A DNA stretch of 64,000 nt, taken from contig VRVR01000046.1 of the NCBI GenBank assembly GCA_009859145.1, forward strand, positions 1-64,000. The letters are read 5' to 3'. The stretch is from Andalucia godoyi (Eukaryota > Discoba > Jakobea > Jakobida > Andaluciidae). The notes under the pieces were generated by a model. That model made no database searches. It was not told the origin of the DNA and saw only the letters and a list, made by a program, of their open reading frames with translations. The position numbers and the translations under genes are program-made. Numbering within the stretch: the stretch's first letter is position 1; each line of letters opens with the position of its first letter. Positions 1-8,491 of the stretch are shown piece by piece.

Positions 1-437
1 TCAGGCTCATGAATCGCCCCCCTTTCTGACAAACGAAACGTAGTCAAGCCTTTCACAAACAGTCTTGTCAGCTGTTCGTCCGAAGGAACATGACTACCAC
101 ACAAAGTAACTTCTTCATCAAAATCCATGATAAACTGCAATACCGCATCGATCGACAAGCCGGTTTTGAACTTCATCTTCTCCAGTTTCAAGCGATCAAA
201 TGCATCCACCATCGTCTTTGGAGCAAAAAAAGACGACACGACCTTGAACAATTCCCCTTCTTCCAGCGTCACCACCTTCTCACTGCGCACCTTCAGCACA
301 GCAATCACCCTTGGTGCCATCAAATCCAATGCCTTCCGATTTCCACCACGGGCCTTATAGGCCTGGAATCCTAGGCAAAACGATTTCCAAGAAGCAGCCG
401 ACAATGAATCGAGGAATGGAACTTGTTCTGATGTCAT
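1..437 (-). CDS. LTR-retrotransposon gag-like ORF, 3' part cut off by window edge
   Basis: An open frame runs on the minus strand from an ATG at 437-435 off the left edge of the window, giving about 145 residues with no stop. The protein has an early W-K-S-F-C-L-G-F-Q motif, then blocks of alternating hydrophobic and charged residues and an F-V-K-G-L-T-T-F-R segment. This is the general look of the N-terminal capsid region of Gypsy/Copia-type gag proteins, where a FxxGL motif is frequent. No zinc knuckle, protease or reverse transcriptase can be seen because the element continues outside the window. The flank above the ATG is AT-rich and contains an AATAAA-type signal on the minus strand, as expected of a retroelement leader, but no LTR pair can be tested here. 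It could instead be a host gene of gag origin. Confidence 0.5.
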   Translation of the reverse strand, partial: MTSEQVPFLDSLSAASWKSFCLGFQAYKARGGNRKALDLMAPRVIAVLKVRSEKVVTLEEGELFKVVSSFFAPKTMVDAFDRLKLEKMKFKTGLSIDAVLQFIMDFDEEVTLCGSHVPSDEQLTRLFVKGLTTFRLSERGAIHEP

Positions 438-1909
438 TAGTATTAATACTGTGACGTTCTTACAAATAAGAACACAAAAATTTAACGAAAGCTCAAGTTT
501 ATTAAATAAGCAAAGAAACAAAGAAACAAACCAACACACAAACATACAACATGCGCCTAAGCGCGAAACCTCTATAGTGGTTTCTCACCACAGCTCTGGG
601 CTAGCTCTTGCTCTTGGAAACGTCATGTATGGCTTCGCTTTGTGCTTGTTTTATGAAAGTAAAAGAATATTCATGTGAATCGGATTTGGATATTATGAGT
701 GTTTTCGGCAGCGAAGCCAGTGCATCAGATCAGATGAAATGACGGCGAGGGAGAGGGACAAGTAAACCCGACAAGTGTGAAATGCACAACACGAACAAGG
801 GATCACGGGACATCGCTCTTCTGTTTCGCGGTGAATCGAACTTGAGTCGGTAGAGTCTTTTTTTGGCCGCAACGAACGGATAGAAAGTGCCCGTCTCGCC
901 GACATGACTTCCGCACCTGGGTGGCCGTGTCGATTGCTGGATGTGCGCTCTCTGCCAGCTGGCCCCCTGGCTGCAGTGCATGCCTGCGCCACGCATCAAG
1001 CATTCCACGACGCTGCTGAATCGTCCGTGTGTGCTGCGCAATGCATGATTGCGGATGAAGCGTGTGTGTGCTTGTTCTTCAATTGCTGCTTTTTGCCGCG
1101 CTTGTTCGCTTCGCTCTCTCCAGCTCTTTGCCACGACTCGTCTGCTGCGCCATCATCGCTGATGTCGACGATTCCTAGCAGTCGATCAATCGCACTCGGT
1201 TCGCCATCGTCGTGACGTTTCCCAGCGACGATGACGCCCCGCTCACGCTATCTGCTGTTCATTCTCGACCCCGCTTGCGGATCATCATCGTCGAACGACA
1301 GCAGGGTTGCGCAGCGTCTTTGGGGCTGCTGCGTACAAGCGTGGACTGATAGACCGAGGAGGCGCTGTCGAGTTTCGTTTGTGTGTATGATGTGTCGGCG
1401 GTTCTGCATGCGGTCGAAGGTTCGAGAATCAGTCCAGTGGGCGCGTGGGAGTCTTTCATTACCGGTAGAGCTACGGCTGGGGCCGTCGATATCGAACACA
1501 ACGACCACAACGATCACAACGACCACGAGAATACGGTGGTCGGGAAGCAGGAAAGCGTTTGTGCTAATGGGTGTGCATGGAACAGCGAAAGTGATCACGT
1601 CGAAACTCTTTCTCGGAACAGGGTCGGTGCGAGCTCCGCTAAATGCTCGTCCAGTCGGTTGCGATGAACCGAACTGCAAGTGTCGATTACACGAAAAATT
1701 GACGTACGAAAGTTCATGAGAGCCGCTTCTGAATCTTGTCCCTCATTGGAACCGAATAGAGCGGGGATCTAGACAGTAAGTAAGGTCTTTCATCAGGCTG
1801 ACATCGAGGAAGAAGCAAAGAAACGGAAAATACTTCTTGTGAGATTACGCCTCACTTGTCCACATTTCGGGATGTGTGTTGTTGGGATCCAGTAAGAAAA
1901 GATTGTGGA
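438..1909. other. Gene-poor stretch with possible degraded minus-strand ORFs
   Basis: The first 260 bases are AT-rich and probably belong to the leader of the gag-like element. They hold a perfect 5-bp hairpin, stems at 577-581 and 587-591. From about 700 to 1,740 the composition is closer to coding sequence, but no frame gives a recognisable protein. On the minus strand, an ORF from 1679 to 1248 is separated by a single TAG from a second open stretch in the same frame (about 1247 down to 1010). That second stretch includes the coding-like segment GEPSAIDRLLGIVDISDD. The plus strand around 1490-1535 is an ACAACGATC-type repeat. This may be a decayed gene or transposon remnant, or a spliced gene I cannot assemble. 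Confidence 0.3.
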
Positions 1910-2752
1910 CTACGAATCGTCGAACGTCGCAGATGCAGCAGGATCTCGAGGAATGGCATGATTAATGTCGTGTGGATTGCCGTCCGCAGAATGTTGTAAA
2001 CAGTGAGCTTCTGGTCCGTGAACATGTTCCAATGCGTGATTATGGGATCCTTTGAGTACCAAAACAGTACACTCGCCACCATCGACACTAATATTAAACC
2101 GCAGCAATCTGCAGTGACAATCCGCATACGTCGCCAGAGACGTGTTGGGCAGCAATTTGCGGTCTCGTGCTCGACGAAAATACGAGCACCCAAACGTTTC
2201 ACGAAACGCTCCCCTGGTGTGTTCACGCTTCCAATAGTGTCCATAAGTAGCACGGTCCAGATCAAGTAATTTGTCAATGTCTTCAGCAGTACCGACAAAT
2301 GCTCGGCATGCTTTATCTCGGGGAGCTTCCACACTATTCAAATTGATTGATTCATCTTCTGCAGAATTCGGACCAGCAATGCCATTTCGACTGTCGTCAC
2401 CAGACGATTCCATCGACAACTTTGCAATTCCGCGAGCCCGGAGAAGTCTAGCAACGACCGCAGCGATCGGGACTGTAATAAACGCGTGCGGCATGTCCGC
2501 AGGAAATTCGATAGGATCTGTTCCTAGAGCCGAAACAGATGCAAGATTCTTGGCGCAGTGAGCGAAATCACGCTTTCTTTGTGGCATCCACTTGTACCGA
2601 GCATTGTGGGCAATCAATGCCGACTCCAGGGCAGACTCGATTGATTGGGGCTCGTTGGAAGAAGGGGTCGTAGAAGGAGGAGGAGCTGCCGCTGCCGCAG
2701 ATGTAAGTGCAGAAGAGGAATGAAGATCCTGACGACTCACAGCTCCTTTCAT
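1910..2752 (-). CDS. FLYWCH/FAR1-like zinc-domain protein
   Basis: This is a 280-residue protein from an ATG at 2752. The N-terminus (about residues 1-45) is low-complexity, rich in Ala, Pro and Ser. Residues 45-160 contain a basic YKWMPQRKRDF segment and hydrophobic helices. The C-terminal third carries the spaced set FGCSYFRR, YADCHCRL and KGSHNH. Cys-x(n)-Cys followed by a G-x-HNH-like end is the pattern of the WRKY-GCM1/FLYWCH/FAR1 zinc-binding fold, which is found in Mutator-like transposases and in transcription factors derived from them. No transposase catalytic domain is present in this ORF or downstream, so a domesticated DNA-binding protein or a transposon fragment are both possible. 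It is divergent from the pseudokinase gene. The overlapping ORF at 1852-2334 is taken to be a shadow. Confidence 0.5.
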   Translation of the reverse strand: MKGAVSRQDLHSSSALTSAAAAAPPPSTTPSSNEPQSIESALESALIAHNARYKWMPQRKRDFAHCAKNLASVSALGTDPIEFPADMPHAFITVPIAAVVARLLRARGIAKLSMESSGDDSRNGIAGPNSAEDESINLNSVEAPRDKACRAFVGTAEDIDKLLDLDRATYGHYWKREHTRGAFRETFGCSYFRRARDRKLLPNTSLATYADCHCRLLRFNISVDGGECTVLVLKGSHNHALEHVHGPEAHCLQHSADGNPHDINHAIPRDPAASATFDDS

Positions 2753-3320
2753 TTCAAATGTCCCTTATTCCATATTGTGTGGTCATGAAGAACATGTGCA
2801 TCTCGGCATAAACAGAACAAAGCACTCTGCACGAGAATACTGTGCGTTTGTACTGCAAGTCTTTGTGAAAGTCATTTTCGAGATTCCGTTGGCAAACGTT
2901 TGGACTTGTCTTATTGTGTTTTATTTCGCTTTCATCGTCTCCGTCCGGTTAGAACTAAATAAAAAAATGAGGTCTCCCTCTGCAGTATCCAGACGATTGA
3001 TTCGTGGGATCGATTGTCATGCAGCAATGCAATAGTATCAATTAGAACCAATTCGTGTTGACGGAGTGCATCGCAGGCGTCTCAAGCTGCTTGATACTGT
3101 ACCCTGCGCCAAACTCGCAACAGAAATAGCGGTTCACTTGAGAGCTGCCGACGTTTGACGCACCGCGCGCAGCCACTGGCTCGCCGTCGCTGCTTCTAGC
3201 GTTCTTCTGGCCAGCTTGCGCTCCCAGTCGTTCCACCACAGATCTTTGGATACTCACTCTCAAACTAAAAAAAAAAGAAAGGGAAATATAAAAAAACAGG
3301 CATTGTGCGTGTCTTTGCGT
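2753..3320. other. Divergent intergenic region
   Basis: This 568-bp spacer separates two divergent start codons, so it should hold both promoters. It is moderately AT-rich. A purine-rich tract (AAAAAAAAAAGAAAGGG-type) lies about 50 bases before the downstream ATG. Short ORFs here lack coding character, and I see no RNA gene. Confidence 0.4.
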
Positions 3321-4178
3321 ATGGATCACGTCTCCATTGGTCAAAATTCAATCATGCAAGTGTTAGTAGTTGACGGACAACGCCGGATGGTGAAGCACAC
3401 TCCGCTTGCGGCCATGGAAATTTCGGGTGCGAATGTGGAGCAAATAGTAGCCGATATTCGTCAAGCATACTCCAACGACAGCCCCTATTTGCTGCAGTTG
3501 CTGGACTTGCGCCACGATGGGAGTCAGCTGACAACAATCACAGAGTTCATGGACATGGGCTCCTTGCAGAGAGTTGTCGAGGCTTACGGACGGCCGTTGC
3601 CTGAGAGTGTGGTTGCGGCAATTGCCTTCCAACTTCTCCATGGATTGGACTTCTTGATGGCTCGGAAGACAATTCACAGGTCCATTACACCGTCTCATAT
3701 TCTTCTTTCGAGCGAGGGAGACGTGAAGCTCGCGGGATTTGAATCGTCACGGAGACTTGATCGAACTGGCGATAATGCCGCGACCATGGTAGGCTCCGTG
3801 TCACAGTACATTGCACCGGAGCGCCTGCGGGGCGATGCGCGACACTCGGTGATATCTGACATGTTTTCTTTTGGAATGTGCATTTTATTTGCTGCTCGAG
3901 GGTCCGATTACATCAACGCATCGTTGCCAATGAGCCAAATCTTCATGCGTTTGCAGGAGCCTATCCAGGTGTCTAACGCTCTGCCACAGAGCACCAATGA
4001 GCTCAAGACGTTTGTCGAAGACGCCGTTGCGCCTGAAAACGAGCGACGAACTGCCCAGGAGCTTCTGCAGAGCGATTTCATCCAATTGAACGCCCCTGAC
4101 GAATTCACTGCAAAGTTTGTTCTGTCGGACTGGATGCGCTCCGCAGGCATCCCACCTGCTCTGTGGCATGACCAGTGA
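3321..4178 (+). CDS. MAP2K-like pseudokinase
   Basis: A 285-residue protein made almost entirely of one kinase fold, closest in look to STE7/MAP kinase kinases (SPYLLQLLDL, FMDMGSLQRVVE, GTVSYMSPERL-like SVSQYIAPERL, SDMFSFG). Every catalytic signature is changed. There is no glycine-rich loop. The VAIK lysine position reads L-A-A-M (near residue 32). The HRDxKxxN loop reads HRSITPSHI (about residue 118), losing the Asp, Lys and Asn. DFG reads G-F-E. The structural APE and the later SD-x-FSFG motif are kept, so the fold should persist without phosphotransfer. By analogy with STRAD-type and MEK-like pseudokinases, a scaffold or allosteric role is likely (inference). The ATG at 3321 was chosen because the upstream in-frame part is basic low-complexity sequence. 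Confidence 0.8.
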   Translation: MDHVSIGQNSIMQVLVVDGQRRMVKHTPLAAMEISGANVEQIVADIRQAYSNDSPYLLQLLDLRHDGSQLTTITEFMDMGSLQRVVEAYGRPLPESVVAAIAFQLLHGLDFLMARKTIHRSITPSHILLSSEGDVKLAGFESSRRLDRTGDNAATMVGSVSQYIAPERLRGDARHSVISDMFSFGMCILFAARGSDYINASLPMSQIFMRLQEPIQVSNALPQSTNELKTFVEDAVAPENERRTAQELLQSDFIQLNAPDEFTAKFVLSDWMRSAGIPPALWHDQ

Positions 4179-4312
4179 GAGCACGAGACCAAAGGGATAG
4201 GAGGACATCAATGATTGAGAGACAGAAGACAAGGGAGAACGCATCCACCCCTGTTGTATCCTTTTTTTATTTATTTAATCTTTAATATTAATAATCCCCT
4301 TTCCCTCTTTCT

Positions 4313-4903
4313 TCATTTTCCGGCATCAGAAAGCGGTGGAAGAAGTCGGATCAGAGAATCCAGGATTCTGGTTCTGTCTTGATCCACGACATGCAGAATC
4401 TCACTTTCGGACAGCGGAGCTATGGTCCATGGCATTGCTGCATCGAGCAAAGGATCAAACTCAAGATCCGCGAACTCGTCCTCAAACGTTGGGTCAACCT
4501 CGTTCGGTACACTAGATAAATCGGATGATTCTAACTCTGCAATTTTCTCAGGAGACGGAAGTGGAAGCGTATTGGAGTCCCCGTCCACGGTGCTCTGCGA
4601 GGGCTCAAAATTCGGATGCTGCACAAACACTGCACGAGACGGAGTGAATTGGCGTTCTCCTGTAGAAGAATACACAACTTTAAACTTCCAAGGAATCCAG
4701 ACAAGAGCACGATCTCCTGGAGGTTCAGCAAATCGGCGACTCTTCCACTTGGACACGTATTCGTAAAACTGGCGAGACGTCTGGTAGTTGATACCCGCAG
4801 AGACCCAATTGAGAACTGCAAACACTGCGGACAACGCCACTGCGGAAATCGTCCTTTTTGGGGGGCCTAGACGCAGAAGGGCTGCTGATAGCACATCAGA
4901 CAT
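4313..4903 (-). CDS. Small single-pass membrane protein, unknown
   Basis: The protein is 196 residues from an ATG at 4903. An extension to 5062 needs a non-ATG or later ATG and lies in AT-rich, UTR-like sequence, so I reject it. A hydrophobic segment (ISAVALSAVFAVLNWVSAGI, about residues 18-37) is followed by a basic region (YEYVSKWKSRRFAEPP) and a WIPWKFKVVYSS stretch. The C-terminal half is acidic and serine-rich (EDEFADLEFDPLLDAAMPW). This fits an N-anchored membrane protein with a soluble acidic tail. I do not recognise the family. It is convergent with the pseudokinase gene (134-bp gap) and divergent from eS8. Confidence 0.6.
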   Translation of the reverse strand: MSDVLSAALLRLGPPKRTISAVALSAVFAVLNWVSAGINYQTSRQFYEYVSKWKSRRFAEPPGDRALVWIPWKFKVVYSSTGERQFTPSRAVFVQHPNFEPSQSTVDGDSNTLPLPSPEKIAELESSDLSSVPNEVDPTFEDEFADLEFDPLLDAAMPWTIAPLSESEILHVVDQDRTRILDSLIRLLPPLSDAGK

Positions 4904-5313
4904 GTATGAACATTCCTCCTCCACAAGGTTGGCCTCGCAAGGAGAAAAACAGAAGACTGTTATTAGTATTATTTTTAAAGTTCGCGACGCCCGGGATGAG
5001 AAAGGGAGTGGGGGGGAAGCGTGCTGGAAACCAGTCGGGAAAGAATCGACATTCGTCGTCACGTGCCCAGCTTGTTTCTGCTAATTGGCGGGCTGGTTGA
5101 TTTGCTTAATAAAAAAAAAAACACCCGACCTCAAAACCCTAGATGCATTTTTTGCTGTATGTGTTTGTAACCCTAGGCCTTTCCTTTCGATATCCATTTT
5201 TCTCCTCCAAGCATCATCATTTTCTTTCTCAATTGCAGCAATTTCTTCTTTTTCTTCTTCTTCTTCTTCGGAGTTGCTTCTTTTCTGTGGTCACCGTTCG
5301 AGTCCGTCGCATA
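4904..5313 (+). promoter_or_regulatory. eS8 promoter region with two AACCCTAG boxes
   Basis: The region between the small membrane-protein start and the eS8 start codon contains AAAACCCTAG at 5133-5142 and AACCCTAG at about 5168-5175, in the same orientation. AAACCCTA ('telo-box') elements are known in plant ribosomal-protein and translation-gene promoters; use here is inferred from position. A long pyrimidine tract (about 5205-5290) follows and runs into the 5' leader, which resembles TOP-like leaders of ribosomal-protein mRNAs. Confidence 0.4.
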
Positions 5314-6056
5314 ATGAGTATGTGTCTTCCCCTAGTGATGCTCCAGCAGCATTGTGTTATGTTGTCTCTGGCTTTTATTTGTTTGGACTATGTTGTCTAA
5401 TCACGTTTTGCTTTTTGTTATTGTTTCCAGGTATCTCCCGTGAACGCCGTCACAAGCGCCGTGCAACCGGTGGAAAGCGCACCAACAACATCAAGAAGCG
5501 CAAGTATGAGCTTGGACGCCCTGCTGCCATGACCAAGCTTGGTCCTAAGCGCATCCACCTTCTCCGTGTCCGTGGTGGAAGCATCAAGAACCGCGCCATG
5601 CGTCTCGACTCTGGCAACTTCTCTTGGGGTTCGGAGGCCCTGACCCGCAAGACCCGTGTCTTGGACGTTGTGTACAATGCCTCGAACAACGAACTTGTCC
5701 GTACGAAGACTCTTGTCAAGAACGCGATTGTTGTTGTTGATGCAGCCCCGTTCCGACAGTTCTATGAGAACCACTACGCCATCATTCTCGGAAAGAAGAA
5801 GGACGGCGAGGAGGTTTTCGAGGAAAAGAAGACTGATCTCTCCAAGACCAAGGCCAAGACTGTTGAGAAGAGAAACAAGGATCGTATCATTGATCCCGCC
5901 GTTTCCGAGCAGTTCAAGTCTGGCCGTCTGTTGGCCGCCATCGCATCCCGACCAGGACAGTCTGGCCGCTGCGACGGATACATCCTCGAAGGACCGGAGC
6001 TCCAGTTCTACCTGAAGAAGCTCCACAAGAAGAAGGGAGCTGCTGCCAAGGCATAA
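5314..6056 (+). CDS. RPS8: 40S ribosomal protein eS8 (RPS8), one intron
   Basis: A component of the small cytosolic ribosomal subunit. Exon 1 is only ATGA (5314-5317). A 113-nt intron (5318-5430, GTATGT donor, TTTCCAG acceptor) splits the second codon. Exon 2 is 5431-6056. The spliced protein is 209 residues and starts M-S-I-S-R, matching the universal N-terminus of eS8 (M-G-I-S-R-D). [47 protein letters not shown] and the C-terminal [19 protein letters not shown] blocks are diagnostic. An AATAAA about 30 bases after the stop (near 6087) is a plausible poly(A) signal. Reading straight through the intron gives a longer ORF from 5085, which is an artefact. An intron right after the start codon is a common place for one in ribosomal-protein genes. 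Confidence 0.95.
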
Positions 6057-6159
6057 AAACCCGTCTTTCTTTTTCACCTCCATCAAGAATAAAGCTACAG
6101 TTCAACGAAGACGAAGGCGCAGACATGAATGGGACTGTGCGGATTTCTTTATTGGGTGT

Positions 6160-6729
6160 TTACGCACCGAGTTTCTGTACAATGTTGTGGAACAAGGTCT
6201 CGAACATGGTCTTGACATTGTCCCCGGAGGAAGCACTGGTTTCAAAGTAGGTCAGACCATGGGCTTGTGCCCATTGTTTTCCTTCTTTTTCGGACACGAC
6301 CCGCTTCGAATCCACCTTGTTGGCACACAGAAATGTAACGGCGTCCTTTGCCCCATACTTTTGTGCTTCATCCAGCCATTCGTCCAGAGCATCAAACGAC
6401 TTCCGAGATGCTGCGTCGAAAACGACAATCACGCCTTGAGCATCCTTGTAGAACTCGTTGCGCACCTCGAAAAAATCCGATGCGCCCGCAAAGTCCCAAA
6501 AGTTGATGCGTAAATCCATACCCAATGGCCCCCAATCCGGCATGGATATCCTTTTCACGCCGTAGTCTACGCCAATTGTGGAAATGTACTTGGAAATGAA
6601 CCGTTCCTCGCAATATCGTTTGATGAGGCAGGATTTTCCAACTCCTGAGTCTCCAATGCTTAGGACTTTGATTCTGGTACACGGCGCCTTTGTCGGATGA
6701 TCGGCCTTCGATTTCGGTGGGCGCTCCAT
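6160..6729 (-). CDS. RJL-family small GTPase (DNAJC27/Rbj-like, no J domain)
   Basis: A 189-residue Ras-superfamily GTPase from an ATG at 6729. Motifs: P-loop GDSGVGKS, switch I region YISTIGVDYGVKR, switch II WDFAGASDFFEVRNEFYKD, CANKVD and ETSAS. The blocks SCLIKRYCEERFISKY, VRNEFYKDAQGVI and KSFDALDEWLDEA are those of the RJL/DNAJC27 family. As in that family, the switch II Gln that normally supports GTP hydrolysis is missing (DFAGAS instead of DTAGQE), and the C-terminus (VQKLGA) has no prenylation cysteine. The metazoan C-terminal J domain is absent, as in most protist members. RJL proteins occur almost only in flagellated eukaryotes. The gene is divergent from another probable flagellar gene. 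Confidence 0.88.
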   Translation of the reverse strand: MERPPKSKADHPTKAPCTRIKVLSIGDSGVGKSCLIKRYCEERFISKYISTIGVDYGVKRISMPDWGPLGMDLRINFWDFAGASDFFEVRNEFYKDAQGVIVVFDAASRKSFDALDEWLDEAQKYGAKDAVTFLCANKVDSKRVVSEKEGKQWAQAHGLTYFETSASSGDNVKTMFETLFHNIVQKLGA

Positions 6730-7165
6730 CTTGTCCTGTGTCCGCACACACCTTTTTTTAAATTTTTTTTTAAATTCTAATTATTTTTTTTCCTTTGAAT
6801 TTTTGCTTTACTCCCTGCTTGACTTCTTTGTTGCGCTTGGTGAACTCCCTGTCCTCTTTGCCAATTTACAAATGCAAAGTGTTCTGTTGCCGACTTGCGA
6901 TTCCATGCGGCTTCTCCAGAAACGTCAAGAGGGGAGAGGGGTGGGGAAAAGGAACACTCACCAGTCGTACGGCAGTACGGTAGGCCGCAGTCTCGTCAAA
7001 AGGCAGTTGATGTGCGGGTTGGACAAACGTTGCGTCCGACCTGCTCCCCTCACCTTTTTTTGCGTGTGTTTTTTTCTTCTTCGTTTGCAACCCTGCATTT
7101 TTCAGCCGAAAAGGGGGAGGTCGTCGCGCGTGCACGACTTGTCCTTGTCTTGTAAACTCAAACTC
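6730..7165. other. Bidirectional spacer between RJL and the EF-hand-like gene
   Basis: A 436-bp region between two divergent start codons. It has long T-tracts (6750-6795 and 7055-7080) and a purine-rich GGGGAGAGGGGTGGGG stretch near 6930-6946. The in-frame extension of the downstream gene to 6731 lacks conserved character. It probably serves as a shared promoter. Confidence 0.35.
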
Positions 7166-8392
7166 ATGAATAGCACTGTGACGCGTCAAGTGGAAGAGCG
7201 ACTGCAGCGGTATTTGTCGCTTCGCATCCACCGCTCCGAGGGTCGGCCTGGTACGAGTCCAACGACCTCATGTCCTGCAAGCAGTCCCCAGAGAATGTCT
7301 TCCTCTCCTCGCACAAAGCTATCGGATCGCTCGGGAAGCCCGCGGAGTCCGAATTCCTTGTCCGTACCTATTCAGCCGGGCACGTCCATCACAAGAACAT
7401 GGCAAGCCGAGTCGTCGGCTGTTGTTGCGACTCCATCGCCAAGGGATGTTACAGAAAAGCTCATGCTGTTTCGCGATGTGCGGTCGCATGTTCTTGAGGA
7501 TGCGCGAAAACGAGAAGAATCGCAGATGAAGGCTGCTGCGGAAGTTCGAGCTTCGGCGCGCTCGGAAAAGATTCTCCGAGATGCGTTTGTCCGTTCGATG
7601 GAAGAGGCCTTTTCTACTCTGCATCCGGATCATATGGGACGTGTGTGGCTGCATAATATTTCTGCAAAACTAAGCGCGTCAGGCCTTGACCATGATAGAC
7701 TCGATTTCATTTCAAAACCTCTGCTGAATATCGCAACAGCGCGGCGCGATGTGACGTGGGAGGAATTTCTGGAACTCATGCAGCTGCGAATGGTCGAGTA
7801 TGGCGGCAAGCCGACTTCGCAGATTATACATCGACCATCGCCAAAGAGAATATCGGAACTCGAGAAATTCAGAAGTCGAGAAGAACAACATCCGTTCCAT
7901 CCGGTCCTGTCTCGCAATTCGCAAAAGTTGTCGAGCAAGGTCCGACGGGAGTCATCGGCGAAGGATCGCCTAGAATTTTTGGTCAACGAGAAAGCTGTTT
8001 GGGACTCCTCTTTAAATAATTTGAAATCGCAGATCGAGCAAGAAAAGTCTGTGGATTGTACATTCACCCCCCGGATATCCGAGTCCTCACGCAGAATTGC
8101 GGAGCAGTACCACTATCAATCCTGTCGGCCGCGCATCCCAACTTCGGAGGAACTGGCGCTGGAGAAGTGTACTTTCCGTCCAAAATGCAACAGCTCGGAT
8201 TCTTATAAGTTGTTCAAAATGGGTGTAACACGCGCAACAAAGGAAAAGGATGAACTGCGATTGTTGTCCACAGTTACTCCACCGCGCCAATACTTGCACG
8301 ATGGACGGCGCTCCGCGAGTCCGTCCATGCGGTCTCCCGGTCGACGCGGCGCTCTAAATAGTTATGCATCGGCATTCGGGACACCAGCTTGA
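7166..8392 (+). CDS. Probable flagellar/basal-body protein with EF-hand-like region and CTFxP repeats
   Basis: A 408-residue basic protein. Residues 1-90 are Ser/Pro-rich. Residues about 95-150 are likely helical. About 145-210 looks like a degenerate EF-hand pair (LHPDHMGRVWLHNISAKLSASGLDHDRL, then VTWEEFLELMQL). The C-terminal half carries two CTFxP motifs (VDCTFTPRI near residue 298, EKCTFRPKC near 334). ECTFxPxI-type repeats joined to EF-hands are typical of uncharacterised axonemal and basal-body proteins in protists; that is a pattern match, not a family assignment. It is divergent from the RJL GTPase, consistent with shared flagellar use. The start was set at the ATG at 7166 because the upstream extension is UTR-like. 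Confidence 0.6.
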   Translation: MNSTVTRQVEERLQRYLSLRIHRSEGRPGTSPTTSCPASSPQRMSSSPRTKLSDRSGSPRSPNSLSVPIQPGTSITRTWQAESSAVVATPSPRDVTEKLMLFRDVRSHVLEDARKREESQMKAAAEVRASARSEKILRDAFVRSMEEAFSTLHPDHMGRVWLHNISAKLSASGLDHDRLDFISKPLLNIATARRDVTWEEFLELMQLRMVEYGGKPTSQIIHRPSPKRISELEKFRSREEQHPFHPVLSRNSQKLSSKVRRESSAKDRLEFLVNEKAVWDSSLNNLKSQIEQEKSVDCTFTPRISESSRRIAEQYHYQSCRPRIPTSEELALEKCTFRPKCNSSDSYKLFKMGVTRATKEKDELRLLSTVTPPRQYLHDGRRSASPSMRSPGRRGALNSYASAFGTPA

Positions 8393-8421
8393 CGATAAAA
8401 TGCAACAGTAGTTCAAAACAT

Positions 8422-8450
8422 CATCATCAACAACAACAACAACAGCAGCA
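8422..8450. repeat. CATCAACAA trinucleotide microsatellite
   Basis: A short run of CAT, CAA and CAG triplets in the 99-bp gap between two convergent genes. No function is visible. Confidence 0.7.
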
Positions 8451-8491
8451 CGATTTACGGCGCTGGCCAATGAGGTGCTTGTATTGACTGT

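Noticed and set aside
1852-2334. 160-residue minus-strand ORF overlapping the FLYWCH-like gene
   Set aside because: It overlaps a longer frame with a recognisable zinc domain and has no family features of its own.
3216-3320. N-terminal extension of the pseudokinase
   Set aside because: It starts at a non-canonical codon region, is low-complexity and basic, and runs through an A-rich leader.
5085-6056. Long read-through version of eS8 with a hydrophobic N-terminus
   Set aside because: The first 115 codons cover the pyrimidine-rich leader and the intron. Splicing gives the conserved M-S-I-S-R start.
5418-6086. 222-residue minus-strand ORF antisense to eS8
   Set aside because: It mirrors the codon bias of eS8 on the other strand and resembles no family.
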